Part shown: positions 11,990 to 21,916 of the stretch, one piece after another | Layout of the letters: every line of letters starts with the position of its first letter | Position numbering within the stretch: position 1 is the first letter of the stretch | Assembly: GCA_017893485.1 (NCBI GenBank) | Contig: CM030358.1 | Span: 250,634,256-250,698,255 of the forward strand | Length of the DNA stretch: 64,000 nucleotides | DNA from: Hemerocallis citrina | Lineage: Eukaryota; Streptophyta; Magnoliopsida; Asparagales; Asphodelaceae | Direction of reading: 5' to 3' | The notes under the pieces: generated by a model | Database searches by the model: none | What the model saw: only the letters and a program-made list of their open reading frames with translations | Told to the model about the DNA's origin: nothing | Program-made: the position numbers and the translations under genes

Positions 11990-12370
11990 AAGCGCACTGA
12001 ATCTTTTTCCTTATTGGGTTCTACATATGGGGATCTACATGTAGTGCCCACTTTGTAGAGTGAAATATAATAATAGACAAGTTATGGACTTTAGGTTTTT
12101 TCCATGTTGGATCTGATGACTCTCCGCTCTAAAGCGCACTGAATTTTTTTCCTTATTGGGTTCTACATGTGGGGATCTACATGTGGTGCCCACTTTGTAG
12201 AGTGAAATGTAATAGTAGGCAAGTTATGGACTTTAGGTTTTTCCCATGTTGGATCTGATGACTCTCCGCTCTAAAGTGCACTGAATCTTTTCCCTTATTG
12301 GGTTCTACATGTGGGGATCTACATGTGGTGCCCACTTTGTAGAGTGAAATATAATAGTAGGCAAAGTTAT
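11990..12370. repeat. 142-bp tandem repeat (about 2.7 copies)
   Basis: The motif agygcactgaatctttt recurs at 11991, 12133 and 12275. Each copy includes ttattgggttctacatgtgg and gtgcccactttgtagagtg. Copies are nearly identical. No coding content. Confidence 0.9.
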
Positions 12371-12804
12371 GGAATCAATGACTTAATAAAACTTCATTCC
12401 ATTTCCATTCACATGATCTTTGTAATAATGCTCTTGTACTTGTCACAGATTTAAAGCAATCCTAAGACCACAAAATGAAAGCAACTAAAAGAAAGTGTTA
12501 GAGGGTTACGACTAGGGTAGGGTTAGAGGGTTATAGTACAGTAGGATTAGAGTACTTCATAAATTTATTTTGTTGGTTAACTAAAAAACTTCTTCAAATT
12601 TTAGGGAAAAACAATCTCTTTATAAAAAATTATAAAATATCGACTATCCAAACGATTTGAAAACTCCATATGAATTTTTATGAACTGTTTACATTTTTCA
12701 ACTCTATTTTTTAGTTTCATAATGTATTTTTGGAATATTTTCAAATTAAATTTAAAATATTCAAATAAATTATTTTTGTTATTTAAAGCTCTGCCAATAT
12801 CATA

Positions 12805-13175
12805 CAACTTACCCCGTTATTGACGATAACGGGTTAAGTGATCTTAATCCGTTATCATCAATAACAGGTTAAGTAGAGGGATTTTGATGGTTTAAAATGT
12901 TCAACTTTTTGAAAACTTGGTCTGTAGAAGCTGAAGGTTTGTCGATATCTCATAACTTAGCCCGTTATTGAAGATGACGGGTTAAGATCACTTAACCCAT
13001 TATCGTCAATAACGGGTTAAGTAGAGGGATTTTGATAGTGTAAAATGTTCAAGTTTTTGAAAACTTGGTCTGTAGGGGCTGAAGGTCTGCCAATATCTCA
13101 CAACTTAGCCCGTTATTGACGATGACGGGTTAAGATCACTTAACCCGTTATCGTCAATAACAGGTTAAGTAGAGA
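12805..13175. repeat. Internal palindrome array B (three units, ~148 bp period)
   Basis: cccgttattga... recurs at about 12813, 12961 and 13109, each unit carrying paired inverted TTAACCCGTTAT/ATAACGGGTTAA half-sites followed by gtagagggattttgat and gttcaa(c/g)tttttgaaaa. It mirrors array A on the other side of the telomere-like core. Confidence 0.88.
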
Positions 13176-13679
13176 GATTTTGACAGAATTTTCGTCTGTG
13201 TGGACTTTATGTGCTTTGGTTGATACAAATACAACTTCACAGAATTAGTTCATTCACAACAACTTCTCCAGATGAATCACACCAATTCAGCAATTCACAT
13301 CAATTCAAAGAATGAGTTCATTCACAAAAAGTTAATAACGTTCATTCACAGACCGAAAGCCATGAGTCCACTTCACAACAATGTATATAATAGAACAGAT
13401 ACCTTCACAACAATTTTAAAGTAAAAATTGACAATGTCAAAATGTTCACAACAAATTCAAACCAATTCAGTTCTCAAGAATTTTCACATCAATTATACAA
13501 CCCGAAACTTTGTAAATATAAAAAACTTTATCAACAGCTTCTTCAGATTGGCTTCTATGCATGCCCGGTATTTATCTACAACAATTTATCAACATAGAAA
13601 CAAACTATGCATTATTTATTTGAATGATAAAATCATCAACCAAATACTAAACTACTAATAACAAACCAATTGTTAAATA
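13176..13679. other. AT-rich region below the PMD stop
   Basis: Contains loose repeats of cacaacaatt / attcacatcaattc; otherwise nothing recognised. Likely the 3'UTR of the minus-strand PMD gene. Confidence 0.4.
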
Positions 13680-16662
13680 CTACCTTTTACGGCCACGCGG
13701 TTTGCGACCGCTTGGTGTGAATTGATCGGGCGGGTTCCACTTCCTGTGAGGGTTTCGTTGTCTGCCTTGTGTCCCTGGGGATTGAGGGTCCTCTGACCAC
13801 TACTCCTCTACAACTTCTTCAGGTGGCTGCTATTGTTGGACTTGTTGTGGCTCAGGCGATGTGAATTCCCTGCCTTGTCATGCTTTTTCGTCTAGAATCC
13901 GCTGTTGGCACGTTGGCTTTCAAATACGCATCAAGTTGCGGACCTTCACCCACATCCTTAAGACTACGGCGGCACGGCTTTAGCATCTCCTGCATTAGCT
14001 CCTTAACGCTCTCGGGTACCTTACTCTTCAAGACGCGAGTATCTATCCGAACGTTTTCCCATGTATTTTCAATCTACATTAGGTTGAAATTTTCAATTTA
14101 AACAACATGGATACTAAATATATCACCCACCGCCTCAAATAATAATACATGCATACTAAATATATGAAATTGGGTAAAATTTGACTAACCAAGTTCCGAT
14201 ATGTCGATGCCTTTGGTTGGTACATCGGCTGGGAAGATGAATATGCCGGAGGCGGTTCTACCTCAGTTGGGGGAATCAGAATCTGCACACCGGCTGGTAT
14301 GGCGGCCCGTGGGGAAACATACAACCGTGTAATCCGCTTGTACAACGTCATGTAAATCTGTTGGTAGGACCCATCATACGGTATCGCGAAGTACATCATG
14401 TTCGGTGTCATCTGATACCGCATGGTGTTCCAGTTGGCTACATGGACCCAGTGGAAATCAGCCCAATCGAAGTTGGGCACTCGACCCATTCTTCTCACCT
14501 CGTGCAATTTTTTATCATAACACCGGGCTTCGGGAATCTTCTGTTGATATCTGAATTGCCGCATCACTCTATCCGGATACTGGAACTCAACAGCAGAAAA
14601 AATCACAAGTGGTGCGGCCGTCAACCAAAGGGCATCAGCCAAACAAACCGGTGGAACCCTTTCCAACCTGGCAGTCGAGTGCAGGTTCCAATTGACGAAC
14701 TCATCCCGCAAGTTATCCAACTCATCTCTATAGTAGGTAAGAGATTGGCGTAGGTTATCAACCCACGTGTGCCGCCCCGCCCAATATACTCCTAAGGGAG
14801 GTAACAACTCTAGCACCCCCGGGTCGGCCAACCAATCCGGTGTCGGTTCAATAATAAGAGGACGCCCGATGTGGATGCGTTCTCAACTCCAGATTTGCAG
14901 TAGTACCATCGGACCACCCATTTGTACGGCACCTAAGAGCATCCACAGTCGTTTGCTTGTTTGCCATTTTTGCCATTTTTTTACTGTAGCGCACACAGTC
15001 GTGTGCTATTTTGCCATTTTTTGGCAATTGGGCTACAATAGAAAGGGAAAAGTAGAATTCGAAATAGCAAAATGCATATCATAGCTGACGAAACATTTCG
15101 TCTGGATTATTTAATTATATTTTTAATTGATCGGACGAAACATTTCGTCCGAAGTAAAAAAAATTAAAAACCAAATAAAATAACCGGTTAAATGAATTTA
15201 AGGGTGGGAATGAACATGAGTCCCATGTAATCCATTTTATTTTTTAAAAAATTAATTTTAAAAATTAATTTTGTAAATTTTTTAATTGTTTTTGCAATTT
15301 TTTAAATTTATTTTGCAAATTTTAAATTATTTTTGCAAATATTTTTTACAAACTATTTTTTAAAATTGTTTTTACAATTTTTTTTTGCGAAAAAACCCGG
15401 ACGATTCATGTTTCATCCGGTTATTTTGAAATTTTTTCTTCTCTTTGGGACGAAACATCATGTTTCGTCCTGTATTTTTTATTAATATTTTCTAAGTTTC
15501 GGCCTGTATAAATTATTTTTTAATGACAGAAGAAACATCATGTTTCGTTTGTTTCTTTTTTAACAAACTTATGCATTTTTTTGCCATTCGATGACTGCAG
15601 CGTTTTGTCGAAATTGATTGTCAAAATATGCATTTTTGCCATTTTTTACATTGAACGACTGCTCTAATGAACATGCACACAAATTTCTATAGAGTAGGGA
15701 CAATGCCGCACTCCTCCAACTGAAACGGCCTGCATAATGGAAATTTTCCAACAACCATAGATACATTAGCGACACGCTCGAACCGGATGAGTTAGGGAAG
15801 ATCACTCCCCTGATCATACTAAAGATGTACGCACGAGCATAGTAGATTATGGTTTTCTCGTCCCAATCGGGGGTCAAATAACCCTCCTTAAACAGCAATT
15901 TCAACCAACTAATATACAGTGATTTTCCGTCGAAAATTTCATTCCAAAATTCATTTTCTGCTTTGTCTTTCGCAGCTTCTATTTGTTGATATAATAAATC
16001 TTCATCATAATCTTCGAGAATATTTTTGAGGATTTCTTTTTCAACGTCATCTCTTTTTTATGCCACCGACACCTGGAGGTTGATACCGAGCAAATCACGA
16101 ACAACTGCTACTTGGTCAAAGTCCATGTTCCCCGTCACGTGACCCCATCTATTGATAGCCCAGTTATGAGGGCTACATCTTACAGAGTGACAGTCATCTC
16201 ACCCACGGGTAGGTAGAATGTATGTGTCTCCGGCCTCCATCGCTCGACAAGAACTGTAAGTAACGGCCGATCCAGTTTCACTTCCCCCATGAATCTAGCT
16301 CCATAGAAACCGGCCTCAACCAAGTACGGCATGATACGAGGGTCAAAAGGAAGAACCGCGTGCTTCTGAAAGTTACATTTCTTAGCGGACCCATACCACA
16401 CGGCTTCGGATCGGTGTATGTCCTGCAACGTGAGTAAGCTTGAGTCCAACGGTCCAAGAGGTGTAACAGAAATCGAGGACGAAGGACCTGCCTCAGCAAA
16501 TGTAGATTGATGGCCACCAACCTACACGAACAAACCTTGTTATTATTGAGATAATATTGCATTTTCGTATTTAAAACCAATAATAATAATCAATCTTACC
16601 TCCATAATTGGTGCGCAACTAGCACTACAGGAAGAGTTTCTCGGTTGCCTCGTTCTAGCCTT
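13680..16662 (-). pseudogene. Plant mobile domain (PMD) gene of element 1, broken
   Basis: The minus strand encodes a PMD protein (the domain of Arabidopsis MAIN/MAIL1, also known from Mutator elements). A first exon ends before gtaaga (16600). The body has LTLQDIHRSEAVW, VKLDRPLLTVLVERWRPETH, FYLPVGEMTVTL, stop, DVALITGLSIDG, and PDWDEKTIIYYARAYIF. After an inserted Harbinger-type element it continues GPMVLLQIWS, stop, ERIHIGRP, then ELLPPLGVYWAGR, SLTYYRDELDNLRDEF, VMRQFRYQQKIPEA, FDWADFHWVHVANWN and AYSSSQPMYQPKAS. A last exon runs to TAG 13680-13682 after FTPSGRKPRGRKR. Breaks: the position matching the element 2 ATG reads AAG, plus nonsense codons, a frameshift and the insertion. Confidence 0.88.
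14937..15664. mobile_element. Harbinger-like non-autonomous element (728 bp) inside the PMD exon
   Basis: It begins gagcatccacagtcgtttgc and ends ...cgactgctc, inverted ends flanked by the 3-bp duplication taa (14934-14936, 15665-15667) typical of PIF/Harbinger. Removing it joins the PMD reading smoothly. The interior is AT-rich and carries at least five palindromes built on gacgaaacat/atgtttcgtc (near 15085, 15133, 15402, 15458, 15530). No transposase. Confidence 0.75.
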
Positions 16663-16792
16663 TTATCTATAAACAAAAAAAAATAAGCTTAGTTGATACA
16701 TGTTACATCCATTTATCTATCATCAATAAACATACAAAATTGTGAAGAAAAAAAAACACAAATGACAATGAAAAATAGCAATACAATGCAAC

Positions 16793-18416
16793 TTGGTCGG
16801 ATTCACGTAGCATAAGACACTCCAACTTGTAGAAGTGAGTTTCGACTCACGGTTTGAGAGATACGGGCGAATATCGCTTTATTTGGTTGAAAAAACTCAA
16901 ATAAACCTATACATAGCCGTATCTCTCGAATCGTGAGTTGAAACTCACTTCTACAAATTGGGGTGGCTTGTGCTAGGTGAGACCAACCTACTCACAAATT
17001 TTTGTATTTTTTAAAATCCATTTGGAGGGTTTTCTAGTCTAAACGCACTAAAAAAAATTCCAACTTTATTTAATTCTTATGCGAGGAATATGAGAAAACC
17101 GCACAAACGGCATCCAAAATTTATAAAACTTTTCACCTTGCTTGGATTCACCTAGCACAAGCCACCCCAACTTGCAGAAGTGAGTTTCGACTCACGATAC
17201 GAGAGATATGGCAGTGTATCGCTTTATTTGAGTTTTTTACAACCAAAACCGATACACGCCCGTATCTCTCGAACCGTGAGTCGAAAGTCACTTCTAGAAG
17301 TTGGGATGACTTATTCTAGGTGAAACCAACCTACTCGCAAAGTTTCGTATTTTTTGGAAACCGTTTGGAGGATTTTTCTAGTCTAAACGCACTAAAAAAG
17401 TTCTAACTTTATTTACTTCTAATGCGAGGAACGTGAGAAAACCGCACAAACGGCATCCAAAATTTATAAAACTTTGCAACTTGCTTGAATTCACATAGCA
17501 TAAGCAACTCCAACTTATAGAAGTGAGTTTCGACTCACGATTGGAGAGATACGGCCGTTATCGCTTTATTTGGGTTCTTTTCAAGCGTAAGCGATGCATG
17601 CCCGTATCTCTCAAACCGTGAGCCGAAACTAACCTCTACAAGTTGGGGTTGCTTGAACTACGTGAGATAATCCTAGTCGCAAAATTTCGTATTTTTTGGA
17701 GGTCGTTTGAAGGGTTTCTAGTATAACCGCACTAAACGTTTTCTAAGTCATTTACTTCTAATGCGAGGAACGTGAGAAAACCTCACAAATGGCATCCAAA
17801 ATTTATAAAACTTTGCAACTTGCTTGAATTCACCTAGCACAAGCCACCCCAACTTCTAGAAGTAAGTTTCAACTCACGGTTTGCGAGATATGGCCGTGTA
17901 CCGCTTTATTTGATTTTTTAAAACCAAAAGCGACACACGGCCATATCTCTCGAACCGTTAATGAAAACTCACTTCTACAAGTTGGGTAGGCTTGTACTGC
18001 GTGAGTCCAACCTACATGCAAAATTTCGTATTTTTTGAAGTTCGTTTGGATGGTTTTCTAGTCTAACCGCACTAAAAAAATTCTAAGTCAATTTTTTCTT
18101 CAAGTGAGGAACGTGATAAAACTGCACAAATGACATCCAAAATTTATAAAACTTTGCAACTAGGTCGAATTCACGTAGCGCAAACCACCCCAACTTGTAG
18201 AAGTGAGTTTCAACTCACGGTTTGCGAGATACAACCGTGTACAGCTTAATTGGTTTTTTTTTAAACCAAAAACGATATACGGCCGTATATCTCGAACCGT
18301 GAATTGAAACCCACTTCTACAAGTCGGGGTGGTTTGTGCTGCGTGAGACCAACCTACTCGTAAAGTTTCGTATTTTTTGAAGGCCGTTTGCAAGGTTTTC
18401 TATTGTAACCGCACTA
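16793..18416. repeat. Right hairpin array: nearly five ~341-bp units, inverted relative to the left array
   Basis: The landmark ctagtctaaacgcac (reverse complement of the left-array landmark) recurs near 17046, 17391, 17732, 18072 and 18413, period about 341 bp. Each complete unit again has a long palindrome around atacggccgtgtatcgctt-like sequence. The first unit is partial. Confidence 0.92.
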
Positions 18417-18489
18417 AAACATTTGTAATTATTTTCATATAAATTGAACGTGAAAAATCAACACAGATAAAACTAAATTAGTAAGACAA

Positions 18490-18710
18490 ACATTTCTAAA
18501 TTTACAAATTTTTAAAGTCTTTGGGCACTTGAATATATTAATTCTAAATGTAGATTTTATTGAGGATTTAAATATATTACAAGTCTTCCAAATTCTACAT
18601 CTACAAATTATTAAGACAACGAATTTTTGGAGCACTTAAATATATTAAAAGTCTTCACAATTTTACATCTACAAATTACTTTGACAAAGAATTTTTTGGG
18701 CACTTTCTAA
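18490..18710. repeat. Short AT-rich tandem repeat in the right arm
   Basis: About three diverged ~80-bp copies containing ttaaatatatta, aagtcttc and tacatctacaaatta. No counterpart is obvious in the left arm, so it may have arisen after the arms formed. Confidence 0.6.
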
Positions 18711-18779
18711 ATAATTTACTATGGAAAAATTGAAAAATCAACACAATTAAAACTAATAAGGTAAAGAATTAGTCAATAC

Positions 18780-19249
18780 CTTGCAAAATAACTCCGAATT
18801 TTGTCAATAGTTCGATTTGTGGCCGAACTAGAGTTTTGATTTTCTTTCGGTGTAGATATTGGGAGAGAGATTGTATGAGAATGGAAGAGGAGGAGGAGGA
18901 GCAAACGGAGCCGCAAACGGATGAGCAAACGGAGGAGTTTGGAATAGGGTTGGGGTTCTTGGGTTTGCTTTCGGCCAAAAAATGAAATAGAGAGTGGGGA
19001 GAGATCGAGGAGGAAGAAGAACTGTATACAGATCTGAAATTCAAACTTTGCCTTAACTCGTCCTTGGCAATGACGGATTAAGACAATATTTTTTTATAAA
19101 ATTTAGCCTTAACCCGCTGTTAGCAACGGCGGGTTAAGGCTAAATTTTATTTTAAAAATATATGGGTCGTTGGATCAACGGCCCAGATCAACGTTCGCAC
19201 GGGTCTGTGCACACAGACCCGTTTGCAACCGAAGAAGTCCTTATATATA
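18780..19249. repeat. Element 1 right leader and terminus
   Basis: Inverted counterpart of 4360-4971: a purine-rich leader (many gaggagga runs), then the two palindromes (ttaactcgtcc...; taaaatttagccttaac... at about 19098-19150), then cagatcaacgttcgcacggg and the terminal gcaaccgaagaagtcc. It reads as the start of the PMD transcription unit on the minus strand. Confidence 0.8.
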
Positions 19250-19304
19250 GAGAGAGAGTAAGACGTGTATCACACGTGGAAAATACTACTAACAATAATA
19301 TGCG

Positions 19305-19465
19305 CACCCCTTAAATTTTTTGAAATTTTTTTAAAAACCCCTTAAATCTATTAAATTTTATTATTTTGCCCCCCTAAAAATTATGAAAAAATACTTATAT
19401 ATTTATATATAGTTATAGAATTTTTTCTTGGCCCCTCTGAAAATTTTGTTCTGGCTTCGCCCCTG
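19305..19465. mobile_element. hAT-like MITE (161 bp)
   Basis: The right end in reverse complement is caggggcgaagccagaac, a hAT-type terminus. The perfect repeat aatatgcgca at 19297-19306 and 19466-19475 gives an 8-bp duplication if the element starts CA at 19305. The interior has only AT-rich and C-tract sequence. The left end is diverged. Confidence 0.6.
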
Positions 19466-19511
19466 AATATGCGCATGATTTTTGATAACTTTATGACAAA
19501 TTTTCATGCAG

Positions 19512-19675
19512 GATTGAGTTGGACACTTGGACAAAGGAAAACAGTGATTGGGCTTCAACTTTTGTGGAACTGGGAAGTTGACACGAGTCATTATACAGGA
19601 TGGTCACATCTTGTTAAGGATCTTCACTCACAAAATATCAAAGTCATGGCATATTGCAACCCCTGCCTTGCTCCG
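19512..19675 (+). pseudogene. GH31 pseudogene, remnant 2
   Basis: It follows acceptor atgcag and ends before gtatac. After an initial D, the conserved W-V-G-Q-R stretch is broken by TGG-to-TGA and by an imperfect 8-bp tandem duplication (gttggaca/cttggaca). The frame then recovers as QRKTVIGLQLLWNWEVD, through GWSHLVKDLHSQNIKVMAY, to CNPCLAP. This exon was originally adjacent to remnant 1, now 19 kb away. Confidence 0.88.
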
Positions 19676-19759
19676 GTATACTTCTTCCTTGATTTTAAGG
19701 TCATGCAGTCATAATATTTTCTTCTTTTTGTCATTTTGAAACTGTCATTTGAATTGCAG

Positions 19760-20012
19760 AGTGATGAGAAGCCGAACAGAAATAAAAGACCTTTTTGAAG
19801 AGTCAAGAGAGTTAGGCATCCATCCATGAAGGACAAAACTGGCAGGACCTATATGATCTCAAACACGGCTTTTGATGTGGGGGTGTTGGACTTCACGCAT
19901 CCAGAAGCTTCTGATTGGTTCAAGAAGATCCTACATGAAATCGTGGAATCTGGGGTGAGAAGCTGAATGGCTGATTTTGGTGAAGAAGGGCTACTTGTAG
20001 ATGCCTGCCTGT
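19760..20012 (+). pseudogene. GH31 pseudogene, remnant 3
   Basis: It begins after gaattgcag with SDEKPNR. A one-base insertion in a T run shifts FEESRELGI out of frame, and a second small indel precedes KDKTGRTYMISNTAFDVGVL. The segment continues through DWFKKILHEIVESG to the nucleophile motif MADFGE, where the preceding Trp is again TGA (agc tga atg). The downstream edge, after LLVDACL, is approximate. Confidence 0.88.
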
Positions 20013-20149
20013 GTTTGTTTTAATTCATAAGAAATAGATTATTTATTTCTGATTTACAACATAAACACACCAATCTGTAATAATCTCTAATATTAGCCTC
20101 AAAAAAATAAAAATAAATAATCTCTAATATTATAATGGGAGAAAACCTT

Positions 20150-20517
20150 AGTATCATTTGTCAATCTACCAATCCGTGCATTGCACATGCATAACTAGTA
20201 TGAAGGAGGTCTCAGGTTCGAGTCTTCACTACGTCAGATTTTTTACTTTGATTTTTTTAATATATTAAATGTGCATCACACGTGTAAATTACTATCTATC
20301 ATCTATTTATCTATCTATAATATAATATATAATAACTAAATCTACCTTCTTACGTGCAATACAAGTGCAACTTCAACTCTCCCATTATAATTTTCATATT
20401 TACTTTTAAAAATATGTCATCATATTTATTAAGACATGCATCGCATGTGTAAATCAGTATTTCACTTTAAAAAAAAATTTAAAAACTAATACGTGCATCA
20501 CACGTGTATATTACTAG
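20150..20517 (+). repeat. Helitron-like 3' termini (two)
   Basis: Two ends read hairpin plus ...CTAGT: ccgtgcattgcacatgcata then actagt (20195-20198 CTAG), and acgtgcatcacacgtgtata then ttactagt (20514-20517 CTAG). Between them lies a candidate 5' end (tctatctataatataatata, near 20306). Probably one or two short non-autonomous Helitrons; 5' ends are not secure. Confidence 0.5.
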
Positions 20518-20616
20518 TAGAGTTGAATTGTTGAAGGGACACATGAGAAATTGAGAACAAAGATAATTCGAAAGAATAATTGGATGGTTTTCTTATTCAA
20601 TTCAACCATCTATAAT

Positions 20617-21541
20617 CAGTGGCGGGGCCAGGATTTTCATCCTGCGGGAGCGAAATGACTAACCATAATTTCAAAAGAGCATAAACAAAGTTACCAGAAT
20701 TTCAAAGAGCGCATAACAAAAACCACACCTGCACTGCAAGACGTAGGTAGATCTTTCTTCAAATCCTTCAACAGTTAAACTCCTTCAAATCCTCTTAGAA
20801 GTCATCACTCAACAACCAAAATTCCTAATTTTTCAAACACAACAAAATTGATCTTTACTTACATTGTCAAACAACTAAACAACAAAAATTCTCAAAACAA
20901 AAAAAAACAAAAAAATGATCACAGAATCACAGAAAACTCACCAATCAGTGAAGTCACCATCGACATCTGCGAGACTGCGACAGTGCGACTGACGTCAAGT
21001 TGGGAGGGCCGGAGGGGAGAGATTCGGACTTTGGAGATAGTCTTGAAGATTTGGAGGTTTCGAAATTGTAATTGAGGGCTTTGATGAGTTGGATCGATGG
21101 ATTATGAGCTAAGGTAATCGACTTTCGGTGGAATGGTGGATGGGAAAGAAAAAAAGAAAAAGAAGAAAGAAGAGAGAGGGAGAGAGCGCTAGGGTTTCGG
21201 TGGAGCCGTGGAGGGCCGTAAGCTGCGCATGGAAAGAAAGAAAGAAATGAAGAAAGGAGAGAGAGAAACTAGCTAGGGTTTCGGATTTTGGGGTGGATGC
21301 TGGACTTTGGAGCGAAAAGAAAGAAAGAAAAGAAGAAAGAAGAGGAGCTGGAGGTTGGGCACTGAGATTTAGGCCAAGGAATTTGGGTGGGCCGAAAGAA
21401 GGGGAGCGGTTTGGGCCGAAAGAAGAGCTGAAGCCCGGTTGAGAGGGAGCAAATTTTTTTTTGCACTAGGCCTACTAGAGGGCCTGTGAAATTCCAGGGG
21501 GAGCAGTTGCTCCCCCTCACTCTATACTGCCTCTGCCACTG
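20617..21541. mobile_element. hAT-type non-autonomous element (925 bp)
   Basis: The left end is cagtggcggggccagg; the right end in reverse complement is cagtggcagaggcagtatag. Flanks are the perfect 8-bp duplication tctataat (20609-20616 and 21542-21549). The interior is purine-rich (gaaagaaagaaa, gagagaga) with no transposase. It lies in GH31 intron 3, 25 bp left of a Copia LTR. Confidence 0.9.
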
Positions 21542-21565
21542 TCTATAATGCAATAAAAGCACTTT

Positions 21566-21794
21566 TGTTATGGAAAAATTTGATAGGCCATAGGGAGTTT
21601 AATATTGTTTCCTAATTTATAGGATCTGGATCTGATAGGATTTGATTGAGTTCTAATTTATAAGATCTGGATCTGATAGGATTTGATTGAGTCCTAATTT
21701 ATAGGATCTGGATTTGATTGAGTGTGTATAAGTTTGTATAAGTAGGCTGATGAATGAATGAATAAAGTATGAACTTTTAACCCAAACTTTGGCA
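21566..21794 (+). repeat. Copia 1 left LTR
   Basis: 229 bp beginning tgttatggaaa and ending actttggca. It contains two-to-three tandem copies of aggatctggatctgata, which are also in the right LTR. It differs from the right LTR at several positions and small indels, so this element is older than Copia 2. Confidence 0.95.
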
Positions 21795-21916
21795 TGGTAT
21801 CAGAGCCAGCTGTCTAAGCAAATCCTACCATCAAAACCTATTTTTTCTTTCAATCGGCCAATCATCCACAGCCGGCCACTCACCCACAACCTGAAGCTGT
21901 ATATCGTTGATCATCA

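Larger units (their letters stand above)
16667..18779 (-). other. Putative leader intron of the PMD gene (contains the right hairpin array)
   Basis: On the minus strand a donor caag|gtattg at 18779 and an acceptor gtttatag ending at 16667 bracket the array. The acceptor lies four bases before the lost ATG, just as the left-arm acceptor lies two bases before the transposase ATG. Inferred from consensus and symmetry only. Confidence 0.45.
4360..19249. mobile_element. Giant Mutator-like element 1 (14.9 kb) with FAR1-type transposase and PMD gene
   Basis: The two ends are inverted copies: tatatataagg, then cttcttcggttgcaaa, gggtctgtg and cgtgcgaacgttgatctg on the left, and the reverse complements on the right. 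Homology continues inward through leader and hairpin array, so the inverted arms are about 2.9 kb (left, to ~7260) and 2.5 kb (right, from ~16790). Inside are a transposase remnant (+), palindrome arrays around a telomere-like core, and a PMD gene (-). The terminal duplication cannot be fixed because the left flank is a microsatellite. Long TIRs and a FAR1/MuDR transposase place it in the Mutator superfamily. It is inserted in GH31 intron 1. Confidence 0.85.

Noticed and set aside
14361..14753. A 130-aa + strand frame opposite the PMD gene
   Set aside because: Shadow of the minus-strand PMD coding sequence, which has clear conserved motifs.
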